A stretch of DNA of 64,000 nt from Enterobacter cloacae subsp. cloacae ATCC 13047 (GTDB taxonomy: Bacteria > Pseudomonadota > Gammaproteobacteria > Enterobacterales > Enterobacteriaceae). Positions 8,800 to 17,261 of this stretch are shown one piece after another (the stretch's first letter is position 1; each line of letters starts with the position of its first letter). The stretch covers positions 1,364,001 through 1,428,000 of the forward strand of contig NC_014121.1 of the NCBI RefSeq assembly GCF_000025565.1. Reading direction: 5' to 3'. The notes under the pieces are model-generated. The model was given only the letters and a program-made list of their open reading frames with translations. It was not told the DNA's origin and made no database searches. A program made the position numbers and the translations under genes.

Positions 8800-8829
8800 C
8801 TCCAGAAGCCGTTTGGCTGACTTCTGGAG
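8800..8829 (-). promoter_or_regulatory. Leader hairpin that contains the amyA ribosome-binding site
   Basis: On the minus strand CTCCAGAAG and CTTCTGGAG form a perfect nine-base-pair stem around a 12-nt loop. The 3' arm carries the GGAG that stands eight bases before the amyA ATG, so folding would hide the ribosome site. No T tract follows, so it is not a normal terminator. Translational control is inferred from position only. Confidence 0.5.
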
Positions 8830-8843
8830 TATGGATGAAGAAA

Positions 8844-9218
8844 TCATAATTGTGTGTCGCGGGTCAAACTTTCTGGATAAAGAATATTCCCTGACAGCTT
8901 TCCATAGGTTGATGTGATGGATTGCTGTTTACCGGTTTGATCAATGAGGCTGCGCAGTTCGTCCATGCGTGTGGCAAGCAGCATTTTGAGCTCGGTCTCG
9001 TTTTGCAGAACCTTCTCGAGTAGAAAACGTGCCTGCTCAATCTGGGACGGATGTGCCTCCGAAATAGGGTTTTTGGAGATATTCTCTACCAGTTGAACAT
9101 AAGATATCTCAAGGGTAATGAGCTCGTCCCAGAGACCGGAACGAGCATGTTTTAACATGGTAAGGCTGAGGTTATAGAGGGCCTGCCAGTTATCAAGAGC
9201 GGACGCTGGATTATTCAT
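8844..9218 (-). CDS. fliT: Flagellar export chaperone FliT
   Basis: This 124-residue helical protein is the chaperone for the filament cap FliD and, in Salmonella, an anti-FlhDC factor. The start [12 protein letters not shown] at 9218 overlaps the fliS stop (TGATG), which rules out the longer frame from 9266. It is the last gene of the fliDST operon, transcribed from the sigma-28 promoter upstream of fliD. Length fits the family (about 120 residues). Confidence 0.92.
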   Translation of the reverse strand: MNNPASALDNWQALYNLSLTMLKHARSGLWDELITLEISYVQLVENISKNPISEAHPSQIEQARFLLEKVLQNETELKMLLATRMDELRSLIDQTGKQQSITSTYGKLSGNILYPESLTRDTQL

Positions 9219-9628
9219 CAATAGATATCCTGAGAAGAAGGACCATTGGGACCAATTTGTTTCCACGCATCCGCAATGTTATTGAGCAGCGCTTCGACCT
9301 CTACAATCGCCTCCACGTCGTTACGCAGATTTGAATGCAACAAACGTCTGACCATGTACTCGTACAGCGCGGCAAGGTTGCCCGGCAGTTCACTGTCGAT
9401 CTCCATATTCAGACCGGCTTTTAACCCGTTATCGATAATATTGATCGCCTTCGATAAGGCTTCGCCTTTTTCGGTGATTTTACCTTCGTCCAGGAAAAGA
9501 CGGGCGCGGACAAGGGCACTCAGTGCCCCGTCAAACAGCATTACGACAAGTTGATGCGGACTGGCACTCAGCACCGCGCTTTCCAGCCCGACCTGCTGAT
9601 AAGCTCGGGCGCCATTTTGTGCATACAT
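9218..9628 (-). CDS. fliS: Flagellin export chaperone FliS
   Basis: This 136-residue four-helix-bundle chaperone binds the C-terminal region of flagellin in the cytoplasm and keeps it monomeric before export. The start MYAQNGARAYQQVGLESAVLS-type N-terminus is diagnostic. AAGGAACG gives a good ribosome site. It lies 15 bp after fliD and overlaps fliT. Confidence 0.95.
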   Translation of the reverse strand: MYAQNGARAYQQVGLESAVLSASPHQLVVMLFDGALSALVRARLFLDEGKITEKGEALSKAINIIDNGLKAGLNMEIDSELPGNLAALYEYMVRRLLHSNLRNDVEAIVEVEALLNNIADAWKQIGPNGPSSQDIY

Positions 9629-9643
9629 ATACGTTCCTTACGA

Positions 9644-11095
9644 CTAAGAACTGAACTGCTGTTTCAGGTAGGTGGCCGTGTTATTCAGTTTACTCATCAT
9701 GGTATCAAGACTGTTGAACTGTGCTTTATAACGGGCCATCGTGGCTTCGATGCTCGCTTCCATTGCGTCGTAGCGCTTATCCAGGGTTTTCAACGTGCTG
9801 TTGATACCGTCAGTCGCGCTTTTGATGATCCCTTCTTTACCGGTGGTCGTGCTCAGCATGGCGGTCAGGGTATTGCCCATCTGCGTGGCCAGACCGGTTG
9901 TTTTGCCATCGCCAATAAAGTAGGCCTGCACCGCTTCCGGGCTGTCGGTGAGCGCTTTTGTCAGTTTGGCATCGTCGATTTTCAGGTTACCCATTGAGCC
10001 GTCAGCGCCCACGGTAGGATCCTGGGTGATACCGAGCTGGGCCATGATCGCGTAGGAGCCAGACTGGACCACGGTCAACATATCGCGCAGCTGTGACTGT
10101 ACAGAACGCACGGTGTTGTCACCCAGCAGCGCACCGTTGCTGGCGGACTGATCGGCACCGGCTTCCACTTTCACATACTTGGTGATGCTGGCGATGGTCG
10201 ACTGCAGGGAGTTGTATGCGGTAACCCAATCCGTGACGGCTTTTTTGGTGGCATCGGTAGAGCGGGTAACATCTAAATTTTCGCTCTTGGTGCTTTCTGC
10301 CTTCAGGGTGAGGGTTACGCCCGGCAGCGCGTCATTAATTGTGTTGGTCGAACGCTCAATGTCGATGTCGTTGATGGTAACCAACGCATTTTGTGACGCG
10401 GTTTGCTGATTCATCGCGCCGGTATTCGTGGATGAGTCGTAGCTGATAATGCCTTTTAAGGTGTCGTCACCGGTCACCGTCACCGTCATGTCATTGGCCG
10501 TGCCGGTGGTTTTCGAGGACAGCATCAGGGTGTACTCGTTGTCCTTCGACTTCACTACCGTTGCCGTGACGTTGCCGTTAGCCTTGTTAATCGCGCTGGC
10601 AATACCGTTCAGGCTGGTGTCGCCGTCAGCAAGATCGACGGTCAGCGGTTTGGTGGTGCCTGGCTGGCTGATGGTGATGGTACGCGTGGTACCGGTAGTC
10701 GCTCCCAGCTGCGCGGTGGCACTGGTCTGGACGGCAGAGGTTAATACCTGAGCTTTCGCCAGCGATTTAACCTGTACGCTATAGGAACCAACCGCTGCAC
10801 CGGCCGTGGTGGTGGCGCTGAAGGCGGTGTTGGTCGAGCCAATAGACGCCGCGTTCCAGGTGTCCGTTTTTCCCAGGGCTGCAGTGGCGGTATTCAGCGA
10901 CGTCATTGCACTTTGCAGCTTACTGAACGCACTCAGCTGGGCATTATAGGACGTCTGCTGATTGGTGATGGTGTTCAGCTTGGTTTTTTCAGCCGTTTCG
11001 AGATTGTTATACAGTGTTGCCAGATCCAGACCTGAACCTACGCCCAGACTCGTAATAGTCGCGCCTGAAGAGAGAGTGATTGAGCTACTCGCCAT
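9644..11095 (-). CDS. fliD: Flagellar filament cap protein FliD (HAP2)
   Basis: About 483 residues form the pentameric cap at the filament tip under which flagellin polymerises. The N-terminal ITSLGVGSGLDL and the C-terminal coiled-coil region with YKAQFNSLDTMMSKLN are typical of FliD. The start at 11095 (MASSSITLSSG) is preceded by AAAGGAAAT; the open frame reaches a TTG at 11116, but that would include the ribosome site itself. The gene is divergent from fliC and is read by sigma-28. Confidence 0.95.
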   Translation of the reverse strand: MASSSITLSSGATITSLGVGSGLDLATLYNNLETAEKTKLNTITNQQTSYNAQLSAFSKLQSAMTSLNTATAALGKTDTWNAASIGSTNTAFSATTTAGAAVGSYSVQVKSLAKAQVLTSAVQTSATAQLGATTGTTRTITISQPGTTKPLTVDLADGDTSLNGIASAINKANGNVTATVVKSKDNEYTLMLSSKTTGTANDMTVTVTGDDTLKGIISYDSSTNTGAMNQQTASQNALVTINDIDIERSTNTINDALPGVTLTLKAESTKSENLDVTRSTDATKKAVTDWVTAYNSLQSTIASITKYVKVEAGADQSASNGALLGDNTVRSVQSQLRDMLTVVQSGSYAIMAQLGITQDPTVGADGSMGNLKIDDAKLTKALTDSPEAVQAYFIGDGKTTGLATQMGNTLTAMLSTTTGKEGIIKSATDGINSTLKTLDKRYDAMEASIEATMARYKAQFNSLDTMMSKLNNTATYLKQQFSS

Positions 11096-11132
11096 TTTTT
11101 TATTTCCTTTAGCCAATGGTAGTTTCAGGTAG

Positions 11133-11159
11133 TTATCGGCGACTTATGCAGATAGTTTA
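11133..11159 (-). promoter_or_regulatory. Sigma-28 (FliA) promoter of fliDST
   Basis: On the minus strand TAAA (complement of 11156-11159), a 15-bp spacer and GCCGATAA (complement of 11133-11140) match the sigma-28 consensus exactly. It lies about 40 bp before the fliD start codon. Confidence 0.9.
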
Positions 11160-11176
11160 CGTTTCAGGTAAAAAAA

Positions 11177-11203
11177 TTATCGGCTGAATAGCGCTCAACC
11201 TTA
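11177..11203 (-). promoter_or_regulatory. Second sigma-28-like promoter upstream of fliD
   Basis: Another perfect GCCGATAA on the minus strand (complement of 11177-11184) has TAAG instead of TAAA 15 bp upstream. It looks like a tandem copy of the fliD promoter, since the word GTTTCAGGTA precedes both on the plus strand. Activity is unproven. Confidence 0.5.
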
Positions 11204-11375
11204 CGGCCATATAGCACTATTGGCGCGTGAGAGACATATATAAAAGAAAAACCTGGGAAGAATAAAATGTGAAAACGTTTCCTGAAAAATAGCGTTTCTG
11301 ATGGCGTTCTGAATAGATTTTAATAACTATAAATTCATTAAAATCAATGTGTTAATAATTTTTTGACGAAATTTC

Positions 11376-11402
11376 TAAAGTCTTATTCAGACCCGTCGAT
11401 AA
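11376..11402 (+). promoter_or_regulatory. Sigma-28 (FliA) promoter of fliC
   Basis: TAAA at 11376-11379, a 15-bp spacer and GTCGATAA at 11395-11402 match the consensus TAAA-N15-GCCGATAA with one mismatch. The stretch 11096-11475 between fliD and fliC holds this and the two opposed promoters and is otherwise an AT-rich leader with no gene. Confidence 0.88.
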
Positions 11403-11475
11403 CTTTCATGACGGTGAGAGACGCCGTGAGTGTTAAGGCACCGACCCTAGAAACCATTTTTGAAGGAATTAAATT

Positions 11476-12312
11476 ATGGCAGTTATCAATACTAACCTGT
11501 TGTCCCTGACCACTCAGAACAACCTGAACAAATCTCAGTCTTCTCTGGGCACTGCTATCGAGCGTCTGTCCTCTGGTCTGCGTATCAACAGCGCGAAAGA
11601 TGACGCTGCTGGCCAGGCGATTGCTAACCGCATGACCTCCCAGGTTAAAGGTATGACCCAGGCGGCGCGTAACGCCAACGACGGTATCTCCCTGGTTCAG
11701 ACTGCTGAAGGTAACCTGAACGAAATCAACACCAACTTACAGCGTATTCGTGAGCTGTCTGTTCAGGCTGCTACCGACACTAACGGTTCTTCTGACCTGA
11801 CTTCTATCAACACTGAAATCAAACAGCGTCTGGCTGAAATCGACCGTATCGCGGGCGCAGCTAACTTCAACGGTAAGAAACTGCTGGACGGTTCCGTATC
11901 TACCGCGCTGAAAATTCAGGTTGGTGCAGGTACTTCTTCTAACGACACCATCTCCATCGACAGCAACGCGCTGATCAACGCCACCTCTGGTACCCTGAGC
12001 GCTGGCCTGAGCACTGCTATCTCTGATAACGCCTCTGCACAGGCTGTTATCTCTGCTGCTGACGCTGCAATCGCGAAAATCGATACCGCGCGTTCTAACA
12101 TGGGTGCGATTCAGAACCGTTTCGAATCTACCATCAACAACCTGAACAACTCTATCAACAACCTGTCTGCTGCTCAGTCCCGTATCCAGGACGCTGACTA
12201 CGCTACCGAAGTTTCCAACATGTCTCGCGCGCAGATCCTGCAGCAGGCTGGTACTTCTGTACTGTCTCAGGCAAACCAGGTTCCACAGGCAATGCTGTCT
12301 CTGCTGCGTTAA
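11476..12312 (+). CDS. fliC: Flagellin (short type)
   Basis: This 278-residue flagellin forms the filament. The conserved D0/D1 ends are clear (MAVINTNLLSLTTQNNLNKS and the C-terminal QANQVPQAMLSLLR), while the central variable part is only about 50-60 residues, so domains D2/D3 are nearly absent. That central part is rich in serine and threonine (for example GAGTSSNDTISIDS), possible O-glycosylation sites for the island next door. Codon use is strongly biased, as expected for a highly expressed gene. GAAGGAA serves as ribosome site. Confidence 0.97.
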   Translation: MAVINTNLLSLTTQNNLNKSQSSLGTAIERLSSGLRINSAKDDAAGQAIANRMTSQVKGMTQAARNANDGISLVQTAEGNLNEINTNLQRIRELSVQAATDTNGSSDLTSINTEIKQRLAEIDRIAGAANFNGKKLLDGSVSTALKIQVGAGTSSNDTISIDSNALINATSGTLSAGLSTAISDNASAQAVISAADAAIAKIDTARSNMGAIQNRFESTINNLNNSINNLSAAQSRIQDADYATEVSNMSRAQILQQAGTSVLSQANQVPQAMLSLLR

Positions 12313-12330
12313 TCGCCGCGCCTGTTTCAC

Positions 12331-12363
12331 AAAAGGTTGCTGGAAACAGCAACCTTTTTTTTT
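12331..12363 (+). terminator. Strong terminator of fliC
   Basis: A 12-bp stem (AAAAGGTTGCTG with CAGCAACCTTTT) with a GAAA tetraloop is followed by a run of ten or more T. It should stop most fliC transcripts, so the island downstream needs its own promoter or read-through. Confidence 0.95.
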
Positions 12364-12389
12364 GCCCGTCAGACAATCTCCGAAATAAG

Positions 12390-12425
12390 CCATTATTCCC
12401 GGGGGTGTTCCTTCCATTATCCCGG
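12390..12425 (+). repeat. Direct repeat pair ahead of the flagellin-modification operon
   Basis: CCATTATTCCCGG (12390-12402) and CCATTATCCCGG (12414-12425) are 24 bp apart, between the fliC terminator and the first island gene. No clear sigma-28 promoter is present here. The repeats could be an activator site, which is a guess from position. Confidence 0.4.
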
Positions 12426-12476
12426 ATATTCCCTTGTACGATGGGTAAGAATCGCAATCTTACTAAGAGAATCGGG

Positions 12477-13895
12477 ATGAACAAGTTCGAGCGTACACGA
12501 TCGCTGCATCAGTTTTACCGTGACGAATTTTCACGGTTAATTTTCCTGCCGGAAACGGATGCATTGCCTGCGCATATCGTTACCGAAATCCTGCATTATA
12601 AAAATTCCGATATTGTCACGCTCGAACCCCAGATCATGGAAGCCATGACCGATCTGGATGCAGACAAAGAACTCGCCGTGAAGCGCATGCTGTGCGCGAT
12701 TGCTGCTGCAAACGCCGCGTTTGATTTTAAAAATGAAGGGAAGCCCACGCCATTTTCAAAAGAGATGAGCGACACCATTACCGGCTGGGTGGTAGAGGCG
12801 CTTCAACACGACAACAGCATTAATCTACTGGTGGCGGGTATTCAGGTCTTCTTCCGCATTAACGAAATTGACGCCGCCTTATTCCTGATTTCTAACTACT
12901 ACGCGGCGGTGAGTCCATCCCCAACCGTGATGAAAATATTGTTGTTGGTTTGTCTGATGGAAGATGATTTTAATCAGATGCAGACGCTTATCCAGCAGCT
13001 GACCGCCAATCCTGAACATATTGGTGAAGACGCGTTAACGATGCTGATGATCGTCACGGGCATTCATAAGCTGGGTGGCTGTCCCGAATCGTTCATCGAT
13101 TTTTCCGCCCTGAAAATGCCTGATTATGAGCCTGATTTTTCGCACTACGAGTGGCTTCTTCCGGCGGAAGAAAACGGAAAAACCACGGTTCTGGTGGCGT
13201 GCGACAAACGTTATTACTTCGATCATGCCCTGACGCTGTTAGGGTCTGTCTACCACACCAACGGCGATGGGCTTAACGTTCACCTGCATCTTTATAACCC
13301 GGATGATGAGACAAAGGCGCACGTTAATGCCCTGCACCAGCGTTTTCCGGGCATGGTGATATCCGCGACGGCCGAAACCATTACACCTGTTTTTGGTATC
13401 AACGTCTGGTATGCCTCAAGACGCTTTGTCTTCCTTAGCTATGCGCTGAGCGTATTCACGTCACCGATCATGGTGCTTGATGCGGATTGTCTGGTGCGTA
13501 AGAACTGGTCGGATATTGAGCCACATCTCCCGAAGAGTGAGATTGTCCTCTCTTACAGCAACGGCGCGCCGCCGTGGGAGCAGGTGCCTGCGGGCTTTGT
13601 TTATACGGTCCCTGGCACGCTTTCGCGTAAATACCTTTCGCTTGTCGCCACCTTTATTGACTGGAACTTACGTCGCGGTAATGCGGAGTGGTTCCTTGAT
13701 CAGGTCGCGCTGTCGGTCTCTCTGGATGCCCTTCCGGCGATAGAACAGATGGCCATTCATCGCGAGCCGCTGGAGAAACTGATCGACATTCGCTACACCG
13801 ACGACACGTTCAGCTGGACCGTGACCACGCAAAAATCAGGCGGCGAAGCGTACCAGAACTATAAAGCTGCGATGCAACAAACCTATTTTGGCTAA
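12477..13895 (+). CDS. Putative glycosyltransferase of the flagellin-modification island
   Basis: This 472-residue protein has a helical N-terminal half (to about residue 225) and a C-terminal half that looks like a GT-A-fold transferase: a beta strand TTVLVACDKRYY, then SPIMVLDADCLVRK with an Asp-Ala-Asp metal-binding motif near residues 335-337, as in GT8 and related families. The start at ATG 12477 follows TAAGAGA; earlier in-frame starts lack a ribosome site. It is the first gene of an eight-gene same-strand run. The likely target is flagellin or a sugar already on it; donor sugar unknown. Confidence 0.65.
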   Translation: MNKFERTRSLHQFYRDEFSRLIFLPETDALPAHIVTEILHYKNSDIVTLEPQIMEAMTDLDADKELAVKRMLCAIAAANAAFDFKNEGKPTPFSKEMSDTITGWVVEALQHDNSINLLVAGIQVFFRINEIDAALFLISNYYAAVSPSPTVMKILLLVCLMEDDFNQMQTLIQQLTANPEHIGEDALTMLMIVTGIHKLGGCPESFIDFSALKMPDYEPDFSHYEWLLPAEENGKTTVLVACDKRYYFDHALTLLGSVYHTNGDGLNVHLHLYNPDDETKAHVNALHQRFPGMVISATAETITPVFGINVWYASRRFVFLSYALSVFTSPIMVLDADCLVRKNWSDIEPHLPKSEIVLSYSNGAPPWEQVPAGFVYTVPGTLSRKYLSLVATFIDWNLRRGNAEWFLDQVALSVSLDALPAIEQMAIHREPLEKLIDIRYTDDTFSWTVTTQKSGGEAYQNYKAAMQQTYFG

Positions 13896-13922
13896 CCACT
13901 GAACTCATGGAACTTTCTCTGT

Positions 13923-16900
13923 ATGTTGTATCCAGATAATCGATTCACGCTATCCAGTCTGCAGGCTGCCGCTGCCCTGTATCAGTTTCCTGCCGGGGCG
14001 CCTGAGAATGCGCGCGTCCTGGATTTAGGCTGCGGACAGGGAGATGTGTTGTTATCCGCTGCGCTGGCCTGGCCGGATTGTGTCGGGATAGGGATTGATA
14101 GTAACGAAGAGGCTGTTTCAGCGGGGCAGAGGCAGGCGCAGCGTCTGGGTATCGCCAATATCGAACTGGTTGCGGCGGGTCTTAACGATGTGTTGAGCGT
14201 GTCGCCGGGTGAGTTCGATTACATTCTGATCCGCGGGGACTTTATTCCTGCTGGCATGCCAGAGCGTGACGCGCTGTTGCAGTGGTGTCATCGTCATTTG
14301 GCGGCGCGCGGCATGATTGCCATTCATCAAACCTTTACCCCGCCTGAGTCCGCGGCGCAATATGTCCAGGATGCGCTGGCTTTCCATGCACGTCTGGCGG
14401 GCCGGCCAGAAGAGCAGGTGGCGTTTGCTCGCGGCATGCTCAGCTATCTGGCCATGACTCAGCCGGAAGGCGAGATCAAACACCATGTGCTCGCGATGGA
14501 GCACGTTGACGACGCCACCCTTAGTGAGATGCTGGCAAGCGCCACCCATACCTCCGGGCAGTTTATTCACTTCAACGATAGCCTTTCCGCCTGCGGGTTA
14601 CGCTACGTGGGAGATGCGCTGCCGCAGTACGAAACGGGTGAAAGTGTTAGCGAGCAAATTCATCAGCTGCACGCTCTGGTCTCATCCGGACAGACGTCGA
14701 TTGCCGCGCAGCAATATCTCGATTTTGCCGTCAACCGTCGCGAGCGCGTCAGCCTGCTTTCCCGTGATGATGCCGTCAACGCGGCGGCGCTGGATTTTAC
14801 CCGCCTGAACACGCTGCACTGGGCCGGTGATTTCAGGCGTTACCGCAACGAGCGGGGTGAGGTTGTTAATGCTCACACCAACGCGGAAGGGAAGTTTTTC
14901 TCAACGCTTAATACCACGACCCTGCACATTCTCGATCTGCTTGGCGGCGCATGGCCGCTGAGCCTGTCGTTTGAACAGCTGGTGTTCAACACCCGTCTTC
15001 CTGAAAAGGAGGAGGATGTCGCCCAGCAGGTACTTGAGTCACTGAAAGATCTGTTTCTCAATCAAATTCCGGGACTCTACTGGGCCGGTTCACCAGGGCC
15101 ATACAATGTTCAACCGGAACGTGAACTTGCCTTCATTTCACCTCTTCAGACAGGCGATGACGCCGACGTCACGTTTAATTTGTGGGGCGCGCGCGTCACT
15201 CTTAGTCAGGAAGAGCGTGAATTTGCACTTGCAGGCATGGATGTCAATCAGGCCAAAAGCAGCGAACTTTTTTCGGCACTGAAAGCGAAAGGTCTGTTGA
15301 AAGGCTCCCCTGAAGCGTGGCGCAGAGCACAGCAGCATTATTTACGCCCGGGGGATGTTGACTATCTCAAACGTAGCATCGATACGCTGTTGCTGCTTAA
15401 CGTCGGGTCGCAGCAGGGTGGTTTACTGGCTGACGGACAAATAATGGCAGGTGAGAAGGATGAACAGGATCCTGCTATCGATCTCATCTACAAAAACGTC
15501 AACGCCCTGATTGCTGCGGGTCTGGCTAAAGACGCGCGCGATTATATCCGCGGACAGATTGAAAACGATCCCCATAACCTGCATATGCTTCGCTGCTATT
15601 CCCGCGCCAGCCTGCTGATGGGGGACTGGGATGAGGCCTTATCGGCACTCGGTCAACTGATGAGCCGCTACTCTGCCGGGCAGGATATCTGGTTCGACCT
15701 GGCCACCGTGCTACAGAAAAAGGGTGAGTTGCATTATTCAGCCCGCATCCTCCAGGCGCTGCTGCGGTTGAATAAAAATAACGCGTCATTCTGGAATACG
15801 CTGGCGGTGGTGTATCACTCGCGCCGCAACATGGCCATGGCTGAACGCTGTGCCAGAGAGTCTTTGCGCTATAACGCCACGAACCCGCTGCATCTCGCAA
15901 TGATGGGCATCATTCTGAGTGATAACCAGAAACTGACGGAAGCACGCTATTTCCTTGAGAAATCGCTCGAGTTTGCGCCGGGTGATTTTGACTGTTTCAC
16001 CAGCTTGCTGTTTGTTCTGACCCACGATTTTTCCGTCTCGCCGGAGGTGCTCTTCGAGCGCCATCTTGCTTATGGCGAGCTGGTGAGCGCATGGGCGAAA
16101 AAATTCGACCTGACGCTGCCGTGGCAGGGTAGCAAGGATCCTGAGCGGCCGCTGCGCGTCGGCTTTGTCTCCGGCGATTTCCGCAACCACCCGGTAAGCC
16201 GTTTCCTGCGGCCGTTCTGGGATGGTATGGACCGGGAACAGTTCTCCCTCTACGGCTATAGCACGCTCGATAAAGATGATGCCGTCACGGAGCACTTCCG
16301 TAACACCTCGACGAAGTGGTTATCCGTTACCGATCTCAATAACGTTGAGCTGGCAAAACAGATCCACAGTGACGGGATCGATATTCTTTTTGACCTCTCG
16401 GGCCATACCACCGGAACGCGGTTACCTGCGTTTGCCTTTAAGCCTGCGCCAGTGCAAATCACCTGGCTGGGCTACCCGGGCACAACCGGGATGACGCAGA
16501 TGGATTACCGCATTATCAGTACCGGGTTTGTCAGAAATGCGGCGATAGACGCGCAGTTCACGGAGAAGCTGATTGCAATCCCGCTTGATAACTTCTTCGA
16601 GCCGGATGCGTCCAGTCCTGACGTCAATACGCTGCCAGCCCTGACGAACGGCTGGTTTACCTACGGTAGCTTTAACCGTCCTAAAAAATTGAACGATCGG
16701 GTCTTCGCGCTGTGGGCGCGCATTCTCCAGCATAACGCCACGTCAAGGCTGCTGATTGGTTTTATGGATGATGACGCGATGATCGCCCGCTACCGCAAGA
16801 AGCTCAATGCGCTGGGCGTGGCGGATGAACAGCTCATCTTCCGTAAAACCACGGGAATGGAGGCCTACCTGCAGATGCATCACGAGGTGGACATGCTCCT

Positions 16901-17258
16901 TGACTCCTTCCCATACAACGGAGGCACCACCACCAGCCATGGCATCTGGATGGGCGTCCCGACGCTCACCCTGGCAGGGGCGACCTATCCTGCCCGTCAG
17001 GGGCTGGAGATTATGCATATCTACGGGCTGGATGAATTTGTTGCGGAAAGTCAGCAGGACTATTTCGATAAAGCCGTGCGCTGGCAAACCCAACTGGAAA
17101 CCCTTAACGCCTTGCGCCAGAGCATGCGGAGCACGATCCCGACGCAGGGGCAGAGCAATGTGGCGATTCCTTTCCAGCAGGCCCTACGTCAGGCCTGGCG
17201 TAAATGGTGTGCTGACGAAGCACCTCACAGTTTCCGGGTAACAGGTACTGAGGATTAA
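13923..17258 (+). CDS. Methyltransferase - TPR - O-linked GlcNAc transferase (OGT/SPINDLY-type) fusion
   Basis: This 1111-residue protein carries several enzymes in one chain. Residues 32-41 (VLDLGCGQGD) are the SAM-binding motif of a class I methyltransferase. From about 186 to 475 it resembles the methyltransferase regulatory domain family. From about 519 to 690 there are TPR-like helical repeats. From about 740 onward it is a GT41 catalytic region with the hallmark GHTTGTRLPAFAFKPAPVQ near 826, WLGYPGTTG and DSFPYNGGTTT near 993. GT41 enzymes attach sugars to Ser/Thr of proteins, so this is the best candidate for the flagellin O-glycosyltransferase. It lies 4 bp before the aminotransferase gene. 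Confidence 0.8.
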   Translation: MLYPDNRFTLSSLQAAAALYQFPAGAPENARVLDLGCGQGDVLLSAALAWPDCVGIGIDSNEEAVSAGQRQAQRLGIANIELVAAGLNDVLSVSPGEFDYILIRGDFIPAGMPERDALLQWCHRHLAARGMIAIHQTFTPPESAAQYVQDALAFHARLAGRPEEQVAFARGMLSYLAMTQPEGEIKHHVLAMEHVDDATLSEMLASATHTSGQFIHFNDSLSACGLRYVGDALPQYETGESVSEQIHQLHALVSSGQTSIAAQQYLDFAVNRRERVSLLSRDDAVNAAALDFTRLNTLHWAGDFRRYRNERGEVVNAHTNAEGKFFSTLNTTTLHILDLLGGAWPLSLSFEQLVFNTRLPEKEEDVAQQVLESLKDLFLNQIPGLYWAGSPGPYNVQPERELAFISPLQTGDDADVTFNLWGARVTLSQEEREFALAGMDVNQAKSSELFSALKAKGLLKGSPEAWRRAQQHYLRPGDVDYLKRSIDTLLLLNVGSQQGGLLADGQIMAGEKDEQDPAIDLIYKNVNALIAAGLAKDARDYIRGQIENDPHNLHMLRCYSRASLLMGDWDEALSALGQLMSRYSAGQDIWFDLATVLQKKGELHYSARILQALLRLNKNNASFWNTLAVVYHSRRNMAMAERCARESLRYNATNPLHLAMMGIILSDNQKLTEARYFLEKSLEFAPGDFDCFTSLLFVLTHDFSVSPEVLFERHLAYGELVSAWAKKFDLTLPWQGSKDPERPLRVGFVSGDFRNHPVSRFLRPFWDGMDREQFSLYGYSTLDKDDAVTEHFRNTSTKWLSVTDLNNVELAKQIHSDGIDILFDLSGHTTGTRLPAFAFKPAPVQITWLGYPGTTGMTQMDYRIISTGFVRNAAIDAQFTEKLIAIPLDNFFEPDASSPDVNTLPALTNGWFTYGSFNRPKKLNDRVFALWARILQHNATSRLLIGFMDDDAMIARYRKKLNALGVADEQLIFRKTTGMEAYLQMHHEVDMLLDSFPYNGGTTTSHGIWMGVPTLTLAGATYPARQGLEIMHIYGLDEFVAESQQDYFDKAVRWQTQLETLNALRQSMRSTIPTQGQSNVAIPFQQALRQAWRKWCADEAPHSFRVTGTED

Positions 17259-17261
17259 CTT

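Noticed and set aside
11737..12417. Open frame of 226 codons antisense to fliC
   Set aside because: It is produced by the biased codon use of fliC and runs across the fliC terminator; composition is unlike a real protein.
12441..12476. Earlier starts for the first island gene (12405, 12441)
   Set aside because: No ribosome site stands before them, whereas ATG 12477 has TAAGAGA and begins the conserved-looking sequence.
14118..16733. Several minus-strand frames of 100-170 codons under the OGT fusion gene
   Set aside because: All lie opposite strongly conserved motifs of the plus-strand gene and show no ribosome sites or domains.
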